From NCBI GenBank assembly GCA_035499415.1, contig DATJYV010000186.1:1-43327 (forward strand): a stretch of DNA of 43,327 bases, read 5' to 3'. A model generated the notes under the pieces. That model did no database searches and was not told where the DNA came from. It was given only the letters and a program-made list of their open reading frames with translations. Positions 1 through 6,480 of the stretch are shown piece by piece (positions within the stretch are counted from its first letter, which is position 1; every line of letters starts with the position of its first letter). The stretch comes from DATJYV01 sp035499415 (GTDB lineage Bacteria; Bacteroidota; Ignavibacteria; UBA10030). The translations under genes and the position numbers were made by a program.

Positions 1-156
1 GTTCACCCGATTTCCGGGATGGCGCTCGAGCGCGGCCAAATTCTTGCAGCCGCAATGGGGGAAGCCGGTCATGACGCGTTAAGAGAAAGGATGTCGGGAA
101 TTTTCGAACGGAATAAAATGATGTTTGAGGGGATACTGAACCGATGTCCGAAGTAA
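1..156 (+). CDS. C-terminal end of an unidentified protein (5' truncated by window edge)
   Basis: Frame 1 is open from the first base to a TAA at 154-156 and gives 51 residues, including HPISGMALERGQ near its start and ending in ILNRCPK. The composition is ordinary for a soluble protein, with a charged amphipathic stretch around RERMSGIFERNK. I do not recognise the family. The stop lies 13 nt inside the next gene, whose ATG is at 144, an overlap typical of translational coupling, so the two were probably co-transcribed. That this is a real gene end is inferred from the open frame and the overlap; 51 codons alone are weak evidence. Confidence 0.55.
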   Translation, partial: VHPISGMALERGQILAAAMGEAGHDALRERMSGIFERNKMMFEGILNRCPK

Positions 157-1991
157 GGTCGCTGATTCGAAACGAGCACGCGTTGATGCTCCTGGCCGGC
201 GCCGTCTCGTTCATCATATACCTTCAAACGATCTGCCCGGACGTGTCCTTCACCGACAGCGGCGAGCTGGCGGGAGTTGGCGCTCTCCTCGGAATCGCGC
301 ACCCGACAGGGTATCCTCTTTTCACGCTCCTTGCGCGCAGCTTCATAATCCTCGTACCGATCGGAAGAGTCATCAGCCGGCTCAACGTTCTCGTCGCCGC
401 TTATGCCGCCGTCGCTGTCTCTCTTTTTTTCCGGCTCTCACTTCGCTTGCTGCGCTCTCCGCTGTTTGGTCGTGACGTCCATGGAAGCGGTCAGTTGCTG
501 AGCTCCTTATGCGGGTCGGTCATTCTCGCATTCTCGTCGACTTGGTGGTCTCAGGCAAATGCCGTTGAAGTGTACGCGCTTCACATCCTCCTCATTATGA
601 TCGTGATGATCGCCTTTGTCCGCGGACTTGAGGAGATCGACGAAAAGTCCGGAAAATCCTCCCACGCTCTCTTTCTCTTTTCGTATTGTCTCGCCCTGGC
701 CTTTGCCAATCACATGACGACCGTTTTGCTTGCCCCTGCCTTCCTTTTTCTGTTCTTCTCCCGCTTTGGCTTCCGGCAATTTCCTCTCCGGCTTATATTG
801 ACTCTCACTCCGTTTTTTCTTGCCGGACTGTCACTCTACATTTTTCTCCCCGTGCGATCTTCCGCGTCTCCGCTTCTCGACTGGGGCCATCCGGCATCGG
901 CAGAGCGCTTGTTGTGGCACGTCAGCGGGAAGCAGTATCAGGTCTGGATGTTCTCGGGATGGGAAGCGGCGGCGAAGCAGTTGCAATACTACATCAGGAA
1001 TATCACGTCGGAATTCAACCCTTGTGCCCTGGTCCTTTCGATCATCGGGCTCGGATCTGTCGCCCGGCGGTCGCGTACGCTCCTCGCCTTTCTTCTGCTC
1101 CTCGCTGTGGGCGACATCGCGTACGCGGTCAACTACGATATTCACGATATCGATTCGTACTTCCTGCTGTCGTACATCGTCATCGCTGTTTTTGCCGCAG
1201 AGGGAATTCATTTGCTGTATCTCTTCGTCGGACAAAAGCACAGGATGCTCCGAGGTGCCGTTGCTCTGGCGGCGGCATCGGCTTGCCTCCTCCAGTGGAA
1301 CAATATCCGTGAGGTCGATGAGTCTTCGAATACCATGCCCCGCGATTTCGCCCAGTCCGTCCTCCGGTCCTTGCCGGATCGCTCCGTCGTCTTTTCCGGG
1401 TTGTGGGACTATCTCAATTCCCCGGCACTGTACTATCAGCTCGTCGAACGGGAGCGTCCCGATGTCACTATCGTCGACCTCAGCCTCCTCAAGGACCGAT
1501 CATGGTATTTCCAGCAACTGGACCGCCAGGACCCGAATCTGATGAATCGATGCCGGCCTGAAGCAAACCAATTCCTGCTGGAGCTTGTCAAATTCGAGCG
1601 GGGTCTCCCTCTCAACCGGAACCTTATCCAGTATCGTTGGAGTGAATTTCTCACTGCGCTCGTCCGTCAATCGCTGGATGAAAGGCCCGTTTATGTCGAC
1701 GCACGGGTTCAGGGGGAGTTTTCGCCCCAACTGAAGCGCGTACCGTCAGGGTTGTTGATTCGTCTGGTGCCGGGTTCCGACACTCTCCGTGTGGAAGCGC
1801 CGCGCGTCTTCATCAATAATTGGAACGGCAAAGGAGCTGCTGCGGAAGACCTCCGAAAATACGCAATTTCGATGCTTCTGCAAGATGCGTCCCTTCTGGA
1901 GCAACTCGGGCGGGGAAAAGAGGCAATTCAATATCGAGGGACGGCCCAGGAGCTGGCCACTCGTCAGGGAGCTCTTAACTCCGTGCAGTAA
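144..1991 (+). CDS. DUF2723 membrane protein, protein O-mannosyltransferase-like GT-C family
   Basis: The protein has 615 residues. A first membrane helix (about 13-31) is followed by an extracytoplasmic loop with DSGE at 38-41 and HPTGYP at 53-58, the hallmark block of DUF2723. The acidic residue in this first loop is where GT-C glycosyltransferases keep their catalytic Asp. Many further hydrophobic helices run to about residue 385, then a soluble C-terminal part of about 200 residues. By family knowledge it would transfer a sugar from a polyprenyl-phosphate donor to extracytoplasmic protein; the acceptor is unknown. The ATG at 144 follows a purine-rich GAGGGGA and overlaps the preceding gene's stop. 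No terminator is seen after its TAA. Confidence 0.85.
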   Translation: MSEVRSLIRNEHALMLLAGAVSFIIYLQTICPDVSFTDSGELAGVGALLGIAHPTGYPLFTLLARSFIILVPIGRVISRLNVLVAAYAAVAVSLFFRLSLRLLRSPLFGRDVHGSGQLLSSLCGSVILAFSSTWWSQANAVEVYALHILLIMIVMIAFVRGLEEIDEKSGKSSHALFLFSYCLALAFANHMTTVLLAPAFLFLFFSRFGFRQFPLRLILTLTPFFLAGLSLYIFLPVRSSASPLLDWGHPASAERLLWHVSGKQYQVWMFSGWEAAAKQLQYYIRNITSEFNPCALVLSIIGLGSVARRSRTLLAFLLLLAVGDIAYAVNYDIHDIDSYFLLSYIVIAVFAAEGIHLLYLFVGQKHRMLRGAVALAAASACLLQWNNIREVDESSNTMPRDFAQSVLRSLPDRSVVFSGLWDYLNSPALYYQLVERERPDVTIVDLSLLKDRSWYFQQLDRQDPNLMNRCRPEANQFLLELVKFERGLPLNRNLIQYRWSEFLTALVRQSLDERPVYVDARVQGEFSPQLKRVPSGLLIRLVPGSDTLRVEAPRVFINNWNGKGAAAEDLRKYAISMLLQDASLLEQLGRGKEAIQYRGTAQELATRQGALNSVQ

Positions 1992-2034
1992 CTGCCTTCC
2001 GTGCCCTAATTATGAAGTGATGGACAAAATCGCG

Positions 2035-2062
2035 TTGACTATTAGCGATTTTTTTTTATATT
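2035..2062 (+). promoter_or_regulatory. Promoter of the tRNA-rpmG-secE transcription unit
   Basis: TTGACT at 2035-2040 and TATATT at 2057-2062 are separated by 16 nt, including a T-run. This is a good primary-sigma match just after the DUF2723 gene. Transcription would start near 2069, leaving a leader of about 175 nt before the first tRNA. No other promoter of this quality is visible before secE. Confidence 0.65.
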
Positions 2063-2121
2063 TAAAGCTCTGTAAAAGGTCACACCTGGAGGTTTTCCGC
2101 ATATTCTTCAACATCGAGCTC

Positions 2122-2154
2122 CTGCGATAGTGCTCACAGAAGGGCACTTCGCAG
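2122..2154 (+). promoter_or_regulatory. Hairpin in the leader of the tRNA operon
   Basis: CTGCGA-T-AGTGC (2122-2133) pairs with GCACT-TCGCAG (2144-2154): 11 base pairs, one bulged T and a 10-nt loop. It is not followed by a U-tract, so it is not a classical terminator. It may be a processing site or leader structure. No credible reading frame explains the leader 2069-2245. Confidence 0.45.
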
Positions 2155-2245
2155 CGGGATCTTTATCGTTGAGACGGGACATCACGGTCATTTGTGGAGA
2201 TAGGATGAAGGAAGGAAAAGGTGCGCGATGTTCGGTGGAACTGAT

Positions 2246-2317
2246 GCTGAAGTAGCTCAACGGTAGAGCAGCTGATTTGTAATCAGCAGGTTGTGGGTTC
2301 AAATCCCACCTTCAGCT
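2246..2317 (+). tRNA. tRNA-Thr (anticodon TGT)
   Basis: The acceptor stem GCTGAAG/CTTCAGC, the D-arm with AGCTCAACGGTAGAGC, the anticodon arm GCTGA-TTTGTAA-TCAGC and the T-arm GTGGG-TTCAAAT-CCCAC all fold canonically. The anticodon is TGT, which reads ACA. The discriminator is T and CCA is not encoded. It is the first tRNA of the cluster, in the place held by thrU in the E. coli tufB operon. Confidence 0.95.
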
Positions 2318-2326
2318 CGAAGCAAA

Positions 2327-2391
2327 CAGCAGGTTGTGGGTTCTGCGCCGGAGGCGCATCCGCCTCTGGCGGAAAATCCCACCTTCAGCTC
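2327..2391 (+). pseudogene. tRNA-Thr 3'-half duplicate interrupted in its T-loop
   Basis: Bases 2327-2343 plus 2374-2391 reproduce 35 of 35 bases of the 3' part of the preceding tRNA-Thr (2284-2318), from the anticodon-stem 3' strand to just past the discriminator. Only 8 nt separate the copy from the intact gene. The 5' half is missing, so no tRNA can form. The T-loop is split by a 30-nt twin palindrome at 2344-2373. Either a short tandem duplication or a relic of site-specific integration at a tRNA 3' end would give this layout. Confidence 0.9.
2344..2373. repeat. Twin-palindrome mini element, copy 1 (inside tRNA-Thr remnant)
   Basis: Two perfect 15-nt palindromes abut: TGCGCC-GGA-GGCGCA at 2344-2358 and TCCGCC-TCT-GGCGGA at 2359-2373, each with a 6-bp stem and 3-nt loop. 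It sits exactly between GGGTTC and AAATCCC of the duplicated T-arm, so the insertion boundaries are defined to the base. No target duplication longer than one base is seen. A structurally identical 30-nt element lies at 14825-14854. Confidence 0.85.
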
Positions 2392-2404
2392 TGAAAGGCA
2401 AGTA

Positions 2405-2487
2405 GGGTAGGTAGCGAAGCGGTCAAACGCATCAGACTGTAAATCTGACGGCTCAGGCCTTCGGAGGTTCGAATCCTTCCCTACCCA
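2405..2487 (+). tRNA. tRNA-Tyr (anticodon GTA)
   Basis: Acceptor GGGTAGG/CCTACCC, anticodon arm TCAGA-CTGTAAA-TCTGA with anticodon GTA, and T-arm GGAGG-TTCGAAT-CCTTC are all present. The long variable arm is as expected for a bacterial class-II tRNA-Tyr. The discriminator is A and CCA is not encoded. It occupies the tyrU position of the E. coli-type order. Confidence 0.95.
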
Positions 2488-2519
2488 CGGAACATGGAAG
2501 ATTGAAAATTGCAGATAGG

Positions 2520-2586
2520 AGATTGATTGAGGTCTTGGACTATTTTTGATTTCGCGCTTCACCGCTTTCCGGCCATCAATCAATCT
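2520..2586. repeat. Inverted repeat in the Tyr-Gly tRNA spacer
   Basis: AGATTGATTGA at 2520-2530 is perfectly complementary to TCAATCAATCT at 2576-2586, with a 45-nt loop. The flanks (2497-2519 and 2587-2610, rich in short GAAGATT and AAATCTA-like words) continue the symmetry imperfectly. It fills most of the spacer and is probably a small dispersed repeat. Confidence 0.6.
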
Positions 2587-2617
2587 AAAATCTACCATCT
2601 AAATTCTACCTTGTTTC

Positions 2618-2690
2618 GCGGGAGTAACTCAGTTGGTAGAGTCACAGCCTTCCAAGCTGTTGGTCGCGGGTTCGAGTCCCGTCTCCCGCT
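2618..2690 (+). tRNA. tRNA-Gly (anticodon TCC)
   Basis: Acceptor GCGGGAG/CTCCCGC, D-arm, anticodon arm ACAGC-CTTCCAA-GCTGT with anticodon TCC, and T-arm CGGG-TTCGAGT-CCCG fold canonically. The discriminator is T and CCA is not encoded. It reads GGA/GGG codons and corresponds to glyT in the E. coli tufB operon order. Confidence 0.95.
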
Positions 2691-2701
2691 CAAGAGCAGC
2701 T

Positions 2702-2779
2702 CTCAGCGGTTGGCGGTTAGCTCTCGGCAGAAACGCTCAAATCAAACGCTGACTGCTGACGGCCGAAAGCTGGTCGCTG
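2702..2779. repeat. Imperfect inverted repeat in the Gly-Thr tRNA spacer
   Basis: CAGCG followed by AGCTCTCGGC on the left is mirrored on the right by GCCGAAAGCT followed by CGCTG, with GCTGACTGCTGAC in between. Pairing is imperfect. The sequence resembles the degenerate CTGA/CAGC-rich intergenic repeats found in many bacterial genomes. No gene fits here. Confidence 0.4.
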
Positions 2780-2783
2780 TTGC

Positions 2784-2856
<73 letters not shown>

Positions 2857-2931
2857 CGGACGCAATCCAGACAGCGGTCGAAAGACGCGGCGAGACCGCT
2901 CATGAAATAAGCATTCAAAGGAGTCGGCACT

Positions 2932-3081
2932 GTGAGGGACATCATCACGCTGGAATGCTCGACCTGCAAGCGCAGGAATTATTCGACGACGAAGAACAAG
3001 AAGAAGCAAACCGGACGCGTCGAGTACAAGAAGTTTTGTCCGTGGTGCAACAAGCGTACTCCCCACAAGGAGACGAAGTAG
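2932..3081 (+). CDS. rpmG: 50S ribosomal protein L33 (bL33), zinc-binding form
   Basis: This 49-residue product starts at GTG 2932, eight nt after the Shine-Dalgarno AAAGGAG. It reads MRDIITLECSTCKRRNYSTT and ends KRTPHKETK, a complete L33. Cysteines at 9, 12, 36 and 39 form two C-x2-C pairs, so this is the zinc-containing (C+) version. The protein sits near the E-site of the large subunit. Its place between a Thr tRNA and tRNA-Trp, upstream of secE, is a common position for rpmG. Very high confidence despite its size. Confidence 0.95.
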   Translation: MRDIITLECSTCKRRNYSTTKNKKKQTGRVEYKKFCPWCNKRTPHKETK

Positions 3082-3194
3082 TTCGCCCGACGCCGGCACG
3101 GCGGCCAATCAGCGCGCGGGCAGGGGGCAGGCCTGGAGGCGGATCGATACCGTCGACAGAGTTCCACCCTTCTTCCGAAGAGAGAGAATCAATG

Positions 3195-3229
3195 ACGTCG
3201 GTAGCTCAATTGGTAGAGCGGCGGTCTCC
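3195..3229 (+). pseudogene. tRNA-Trp-like 5'-half remnant
   Basis: Bases 3202-3229 match 26 of 28 bases of the true tRNA-Trp D-arm and 5' anticodon arm (3271-3298), offset by 69 nt, up to and including GCGGTCTCC. The first ACGT of the acceptor is also shared. After 3229 the sequence turns into a GC-rich stretch and no T-arm follows before 3264. It cannot make a tRNA and looks like a partly deleted tandem copy. Confidence 0.8.
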
Positions 3230-3263
3230 CCGCGGCCGGCAACGGCGGCGAGTGGAATTGGAT

Positions 3264-3336
<73 letters not shown>

Positions 3337-3372
3337 CGAATCGATCAGGCGGCCGTTGTCGCAAGGGAAAAA

Positions 3373-3555
3373 ATGAAAGATAAAATTCTCAATTTCGTTA
3401 ACGACGTCACGCGCGAGATGGAAAAGGTCACGTGGCCGACGCGCGAAGAATTATTCGAATCGACCCGCATCGTGATTGCCGTGAGTCTGGTCATTGCGGC
3501 GTTTGCGTGGGTCGTGGACTTTGCGGTAAGCGAAGCCCTGAAGGCAATCCTTTGA
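3373..3555 (+). CDS. secE: Preprotein translocase subunit SecE
   Basis: The 60-residue product starts at ATG 3373 (MKDKILNFVNDV), six nt after the purine-rich AAGGGA. An in-frame upstream extension runs into tRNA-Trp and is rejected. It has a charged amphipathic cytoplasmic helix with the family hallmark EMEKVTWPTREEL (about 17-29), then one membrane helix (about 38-58). This single-helix short form clamps SecY in the SecYEG channel. It is co-transcribed with nusG 22 nt downstream; secY lies further along at 28735. Confidence 0.97.
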   Translation: MKDKILNFVNDVTREMEKVTWPTREELFESTRIVIAVSLVIAAFAWVVDFAVSEALKAIL

Positions 3556-3577
3556 ACGACAGGAGAGAGCGAAGACA

Positions 3578-4111
3578 TTGAACAGGCGGTGGTATGTCGT
3601 CCGGACCTACTCCGGGCATGAAGCGAAAGTGAAAGGGTATCTCGAATCGGAGGTCGCGCGCGCCGGCATACAGGAAAAGATCGCGTCCGTCCTCATTCCA
3701 TCCGAAAAAGTCGTCGAAGTGAAGGATGGCAAGAAGAAACACAAGGTGAAGAATTTCTTCCCGGGATACGTTCTCGTCGAGGCCGTGCTGGACAAAGAAT
3801 CCGTTCATCTGATTCTGGAAGCGCCGTCGGTCCTCGGCTTTGTCCCGGACAAAAACAATCCCGCACCGCTCCAGCCCGACGAAGTGAAACGTCTGATCGG
3901 CAAGATGGAGGAACATGAGGAGACGGAGCTCGTCGAAATTCCGTTCAAGTCCGGGGATCCGGTGAAGGTGATCCACGGTCCGTTCAACAATTTCAACGGA
4001 TTCATTCAGGAAGTGAACCCCGAGAAGTTGAAGGTGAAGGTGATGGTCAGCATTTTTGGCCGCAAAACCCCGGTCGAGCTGGACTTTACACAGGTTGAGC
4101 TCGAAAAGTAG
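3578..4111 (+). CDS. nusG: Transcription termination/antitermination factor NusG
   Basis: The start is TTG 3578, preceded by AGGAG at 3561-3565. The 177-residue product opens with RRWYVVRTYSGHEAKV (NGN domain, about 1-115), which binds the RNA polymerase clamp, and ends with a KOW domain (about 125-177) containing GDPVKVIHGPFNNFNGFI. The KOW part contacts S10/NusE or Rho, coupling transcription to translation. Length and order secE-nusG-rplK are canonical. Confidence 0.97.
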   Translation: MNRRWYVVRTYSGHEAKVKGYLESEVARAGIQEKIASVLIPSEKVVEVKDGKKKHKVKNFFPGYVLVEAVLDKESVHLILEAPSVLGFVPDKNNPAPLQPDEVKRLIGKMEEHEETELVEIPFKSGDPVKVIHGPFNNFNGFIQEVNPEKLKVKVMVSIFGRKTPVELDFTQVELEK

Positions 4112-4142
4112 ACACATCCCGAAAGCGACAGGGTAGAATACG

Positions 4143-4577
4143 ATGGCGAAAAAAATAGCCGGTTATATCAAGTTGCAGATCCCCGCGGGCGCGGCGAATC
4201 CCGCCCCCCCGGTCGGCCCCGCGTTGGGTCAAAAAGGGGTCAACATCATGGAGTTCTGCAAACAATTCAACGCAAAAACCAAAGACCAGGCGGGATTGAT
4301 CATCCCCGTCATCATCACGGTTTTCAGCGACAAGTCGTTCGCGTTTGTGACGAAGACTCCCCCGGCCGCCACGCTCATTCTGAAAGCGGCCAAGCTGGAG
4401 AAAGGCTCCGGGGAACCGAACCGGAATAAGGTGGGAAAGGTGACGAAGAAGCAGGTCCGGGAGATCGCTGAGTTGAAGATGCCCGACCTCAACGCGAACA
4501 CCGTGGAAGCCGCGATGGCGATGATCGCCGGGACTGCACGCAGCATGGGCATTACGGTGGAAGAGGAAGGAAAATAA
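4143..4577 (+). CDS. rplK: 50S ribosomal protein L11 (uL11)
   Basis: The product has 144 residues, starting MAKKIAGYIKLQIPAG. The N-terminal domain carries the proline-rich block PAPPVGPALGQKG (about 22-34), the thiostrepton-facing surface. The C-terminal RNA-binding domain ends with the L11 signature region GTARSMGI. L11 binds the GTPase-associated centre of 23S rRNA together with L10/L12. It is separated from rplA by a single base, implying coupled translation. Confidence 0.97.
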   Translation: MAKKIAGYIKLQIPAGAANPAPPVGPALGQKGVNIMEFCKQFNAKTKDQAGLIIPVIITVFSDKSFAFVTKTPPAATLILKAAKLEKGSGEPNRNKVGKVTKKQVREIAELKMPDLNANTVEAAMAMIAGTARSMGITVEEEGK

Positions 4578-4578
4578 G

Positions 4579-5277
4579 ATGAAGGCACACAGCAAGCGTT
4601 TCACGGCCGCGGCCAAGAATGTCGAGAAGAAGGAATACTCGGTGGTCCAGGCGGTCGAGATGGTGAAGAAAACGGCGACGGCGAAGTTTCCCGAATCGGT
4701 CGACATCGCGGTGCGGCTGGGCGTCGACCCCAAGAAGGCGGACCAGGCCATTCGAGGCACGGTGGCGCTCCCGCACGGCATCGGCAAGGCCGTGCGTGTT
4801 CTGGTGATCGCGAAGCCGCCGAAGGACGAGGAGGCAAAAGCGGCGGGAGCAGACCATGTTGGATTCAAGGACTATCTGGAAAAAATCCAGCAAGGGTGGG
4901 CCGATGTTGATGTCATCATTGCGGCCCCTGATGTCATGGGCGACCTCGGAAAGCTCGGAAAAATCCTCGGTCCCCGCGGGCTGATGCCGAATCCCAAGAG
5001 CGGAACGGTGACACCCGATGTCGGGAAAGCGGTCAAGGAGATCAAAGCCGGCAAGATCGAGTTCAGGGTGGACAAGGCGGGCATCGTCCACGCGACGGTC
5101 GGGAAGGCCACTTTTGAGAACCAGAAGTTGACGGAAAACATCCACGCATTTCTCAGCACGATCGTCCGCCTCAAACCCGCATCGGCAAAAGGCCAATACG
5201 TGAGAAGCATCGCCCTTTCGACCACGATGGGCCCGGGCGTGAGGATCGACAAGGGCGAACTCGCGGCGCATGTTTGA
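4579..5277 (+). CDS. rplA: 50S ribosomal protein L1 (uL1)
   Basis: This 232-residue L1 contains the two-domain core with the signature around ILGPRGLMPNPKSGTV (about 135-150). It forms the mobile L1 stalk by the E-site and in many bacteria represses the rplKA messenger by binding a mimic of its rRNA site. Its ATG starts one base after the rplK stop. A 147-nt spacer with structure follows before rplJ. Confidence 0.97.
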   Translation: MKAHSKRFTAAAKNVEKKEYSVVQAVEMVKKTATAKFPESVDIAVRLGVDPKKADQAIRGTVALPHGIGKAVRVLVIAKPPKDEEAKAAGADHVGFKDYLEKIQQGWADVDVIIAAPDVMGDLGKLGKILGPRGLMPNPKSGTVTPDVGKAVKEIKAGKIEFRVDKAGIVHATVGKATFENQKLTENIHAFLSTIVRLKPASAKGQYVRSIALSTTMGPGVRIDKGELAAHV

Positions 5278-5362
5278 CGGAGATTCGGGAGAACAGTTCC
5301 CGGCAGCCCGGGATTCCCGGAAACGAAATTACGCACTCACCAAAACACGAGCTCTCATTCTG

Positions 5363-5400
5363 TCCGATGCCATCGGGAAACCGGTGGGCTTCTCATTGGA
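5363..5400 (+). promoter_or_regulatory. Candidate L10-type autoregulatory leader hairpin upstream of rplJ
   Basis: TCCGAT (5363-5368) pairs with ATTGGA (5395-5400). Above a one-sided TTCTC bulge, GCC-ATCGG (5369-5376) pairs with CCGGT-G-GGC (5381-5389), closed by a GAAA tetraloop. A stem with an asymmetric bulge is reminiscent of the kink-turn in known L10 leaders (Rfam L10_leader), and it lies just before the rplJ Shine-Dalgarno site. Function is inferred from position and fold. Confidence 0.45.
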
Positions 5401-5424
5401 TGATGAGGGAGAGAGAGGTACGTC

Positions 5425-5949
5425 ATGAATCGCAATGAGAAGGAAGCGGTTATCACAGAGATGAAGGAGAAAGCGGTCCGTGCCCAGGCGCTCTATCTGG
5501 CGGATTTTACGGGCATGACCGTGGCAGAGGTGACCGAGTTGCGGAGGGAATTTCGGAAACTCGGAATCGAATACAGAGTGGTGAAGAACACGCTCGCCCG
5601 GAAGGCGTTGGAGCAGGCCCAGGGGTATGACAAGGTGTTCGACAAACTCGAAGGGCCGACGGGGATTGCGTTCAGTTACGACGACGTCGGCGCCCCGGCA
5701 AAGATCATCAAGAAGTTTTCGGATAAGACCGGCAAGCTGAAGTTGAAAGCCGCCGTCATCGAAAAACAGCTCTACGACGGCTCCAAGCTCGATGCGCTTT
5801 CGAAGCTCCCCTCGCGCAAGGAAATCATCTCGAGCATCCTCGGAAGCATTCAATCTCCCGTCACGGGTATTGCGGGAGTGGTCAATGCGGTCATGCGCGA
5901 TGTGGCGGCGCTCATCGCTGCCATCGAAGCAAAGAAGCAGCCGGCGTAA
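5425..5949 (+). CDS. rplJ: 50S ribosomal protein L10 (uL10)
   Basis: The 174-residue product starts MNRNEKEAVITEMKEKA and shows the L10 core motif ADFTGMTVAEVTELRREF, then YRVVKNTLARKAL. Its C-terminal helix (about 135-174) anchors L12 dimers, building the stalk that recruits EF-G and EF-Tu. The gene is preceded by a structured 147-nt leader, the usual place for feedback control by L10-L12, and followed 38 nt later by rplL. Confidence 0.97.
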   Translation: MNRNEKEAVITEMKEKAVRAQALYLADFTGMTVAEVTELRREFRKLGIEYRVVKNTLARKALEQAQGYDKVFDKLEGPTGIAFSYDDVGAPAKIIKKFSDKTGKLKLKAAVIEKQLYDGSKLDALSKLPSRKEIISSILGSIQSPVTGIAGVVNAVMRDVAALIAAIEAKKQPA

Positions 5950-5987
5950 CCCATCATTTGAAACTTAAAACCTAAAGGAGAAAGACA

Positions 5988-6374
5988 ATGTCCGCTGTCG
6001 CAGAGATTGTTGAAAAAATTGAAAAGCTGACGCTTCTTGAGGCGGTGGAGCTGAAGAAGGCCCTCGAAGACAAGTTCGGCGTAACCGCCGCCGCCCCCAT
6101 GATGATGGGCGGGATGATGCCCGGAGCTGCTCCGGGAGGCGCAGCCCCCGCGGCCGAGGAGAAGACCGAATTTTCCGTCGAACTGAAGGAAGGCGGAGCT
6201 CAGAAGATCAACGTCATCAAGGTCGTCCGCGCGGCGACCGGTCTTGGACTCAAGGAGGCGAAAGATCTCGTCGACGGCGCCCCGAAAGTGGTGAAGGAAG
6301 GACTTTCGAAGGCGGACGCCGAAAAGTTGAAGAAGGAACTCGAAGAAGCCGGAGCCAAGGTCGATCTGAAGTAG
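5988..6374 (+). CDS. rplL: 50S ribosomal protein L7/L12 (bL12)
   Basis: This 128-residue stalk protein has an N-terminal dimerisation helix pair (about 1-30), a flexible hinge (about 34-60) and the C-terminal factor-binding domain with KINVIKVVRAATGLGLKEAK. The hinge is odd in being methionine- and glycine-rich (PMMMGGMMPGAAPGG) rather than only Ala/Pro. It has a strong AAAGGAGAAAG Shine-Dalgarno, fitting its multi-copy stoichiometry. A 214-nt spacer separates it from rpoB. Confidence 0.97.
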   Translation: MSAVAEIVEKIEKLTLLEAVELKKALEDKFGVTAAAPMMMGGMMPGAAPGGAAPAAEEKTEFSVELKEGGAQKINVIKVVRAATGLGLKEAKDLVDGAPKVVKEGLSKADAEKLKKELEEAGAKVDLK

Positions 6375-6394
6375 GCCGTCGAATGACGGTGAAC

Positions 6395-6480
6395 TTTGGG
6401 GAACCCGAGGTTGTTGTCTATTATAGAAGCCGAGAAGGGTCGAAATTCAACTTCCCCAATCCTCGTTTTTTGCTGTTTTT
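6395..6480 (+). terminator. Attenuator-like structure between rplL and rpoB
   Basis: TTGGGGAA at 6396-6403 pairs perfectly with TTCCCCAA at 6452-6459 across a 48-nt loop, followed within 6 nt by T-runs at 6466-6471 and 6476-6480. This suits partial termination, reducing polymerase subunits relative to ribosomal protein, as the E. coli rplL-rpoB attenuator does. The long loop makes it weaker than a classical hairpin. Confidence 0.4.

Noticed and set aside
2131..2254. A short GTG-started frame in the tRNA leader running into tRNA-Thr
   Set aside because: No ribosome site and its stop lies inside the tRNA acceptor stem; chance frame.
2344..2373. tRNA intron (the 30-nt insert)
   Set aside because: The host copy has no 5' half, so no precursor tRNA could be spliced, and group I introns are far longer.
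3195..3263. A second functional tRNA
   Set aside because: There is no T-arm and the 3' anticodon strand does not pair, so only a remnant is supported.
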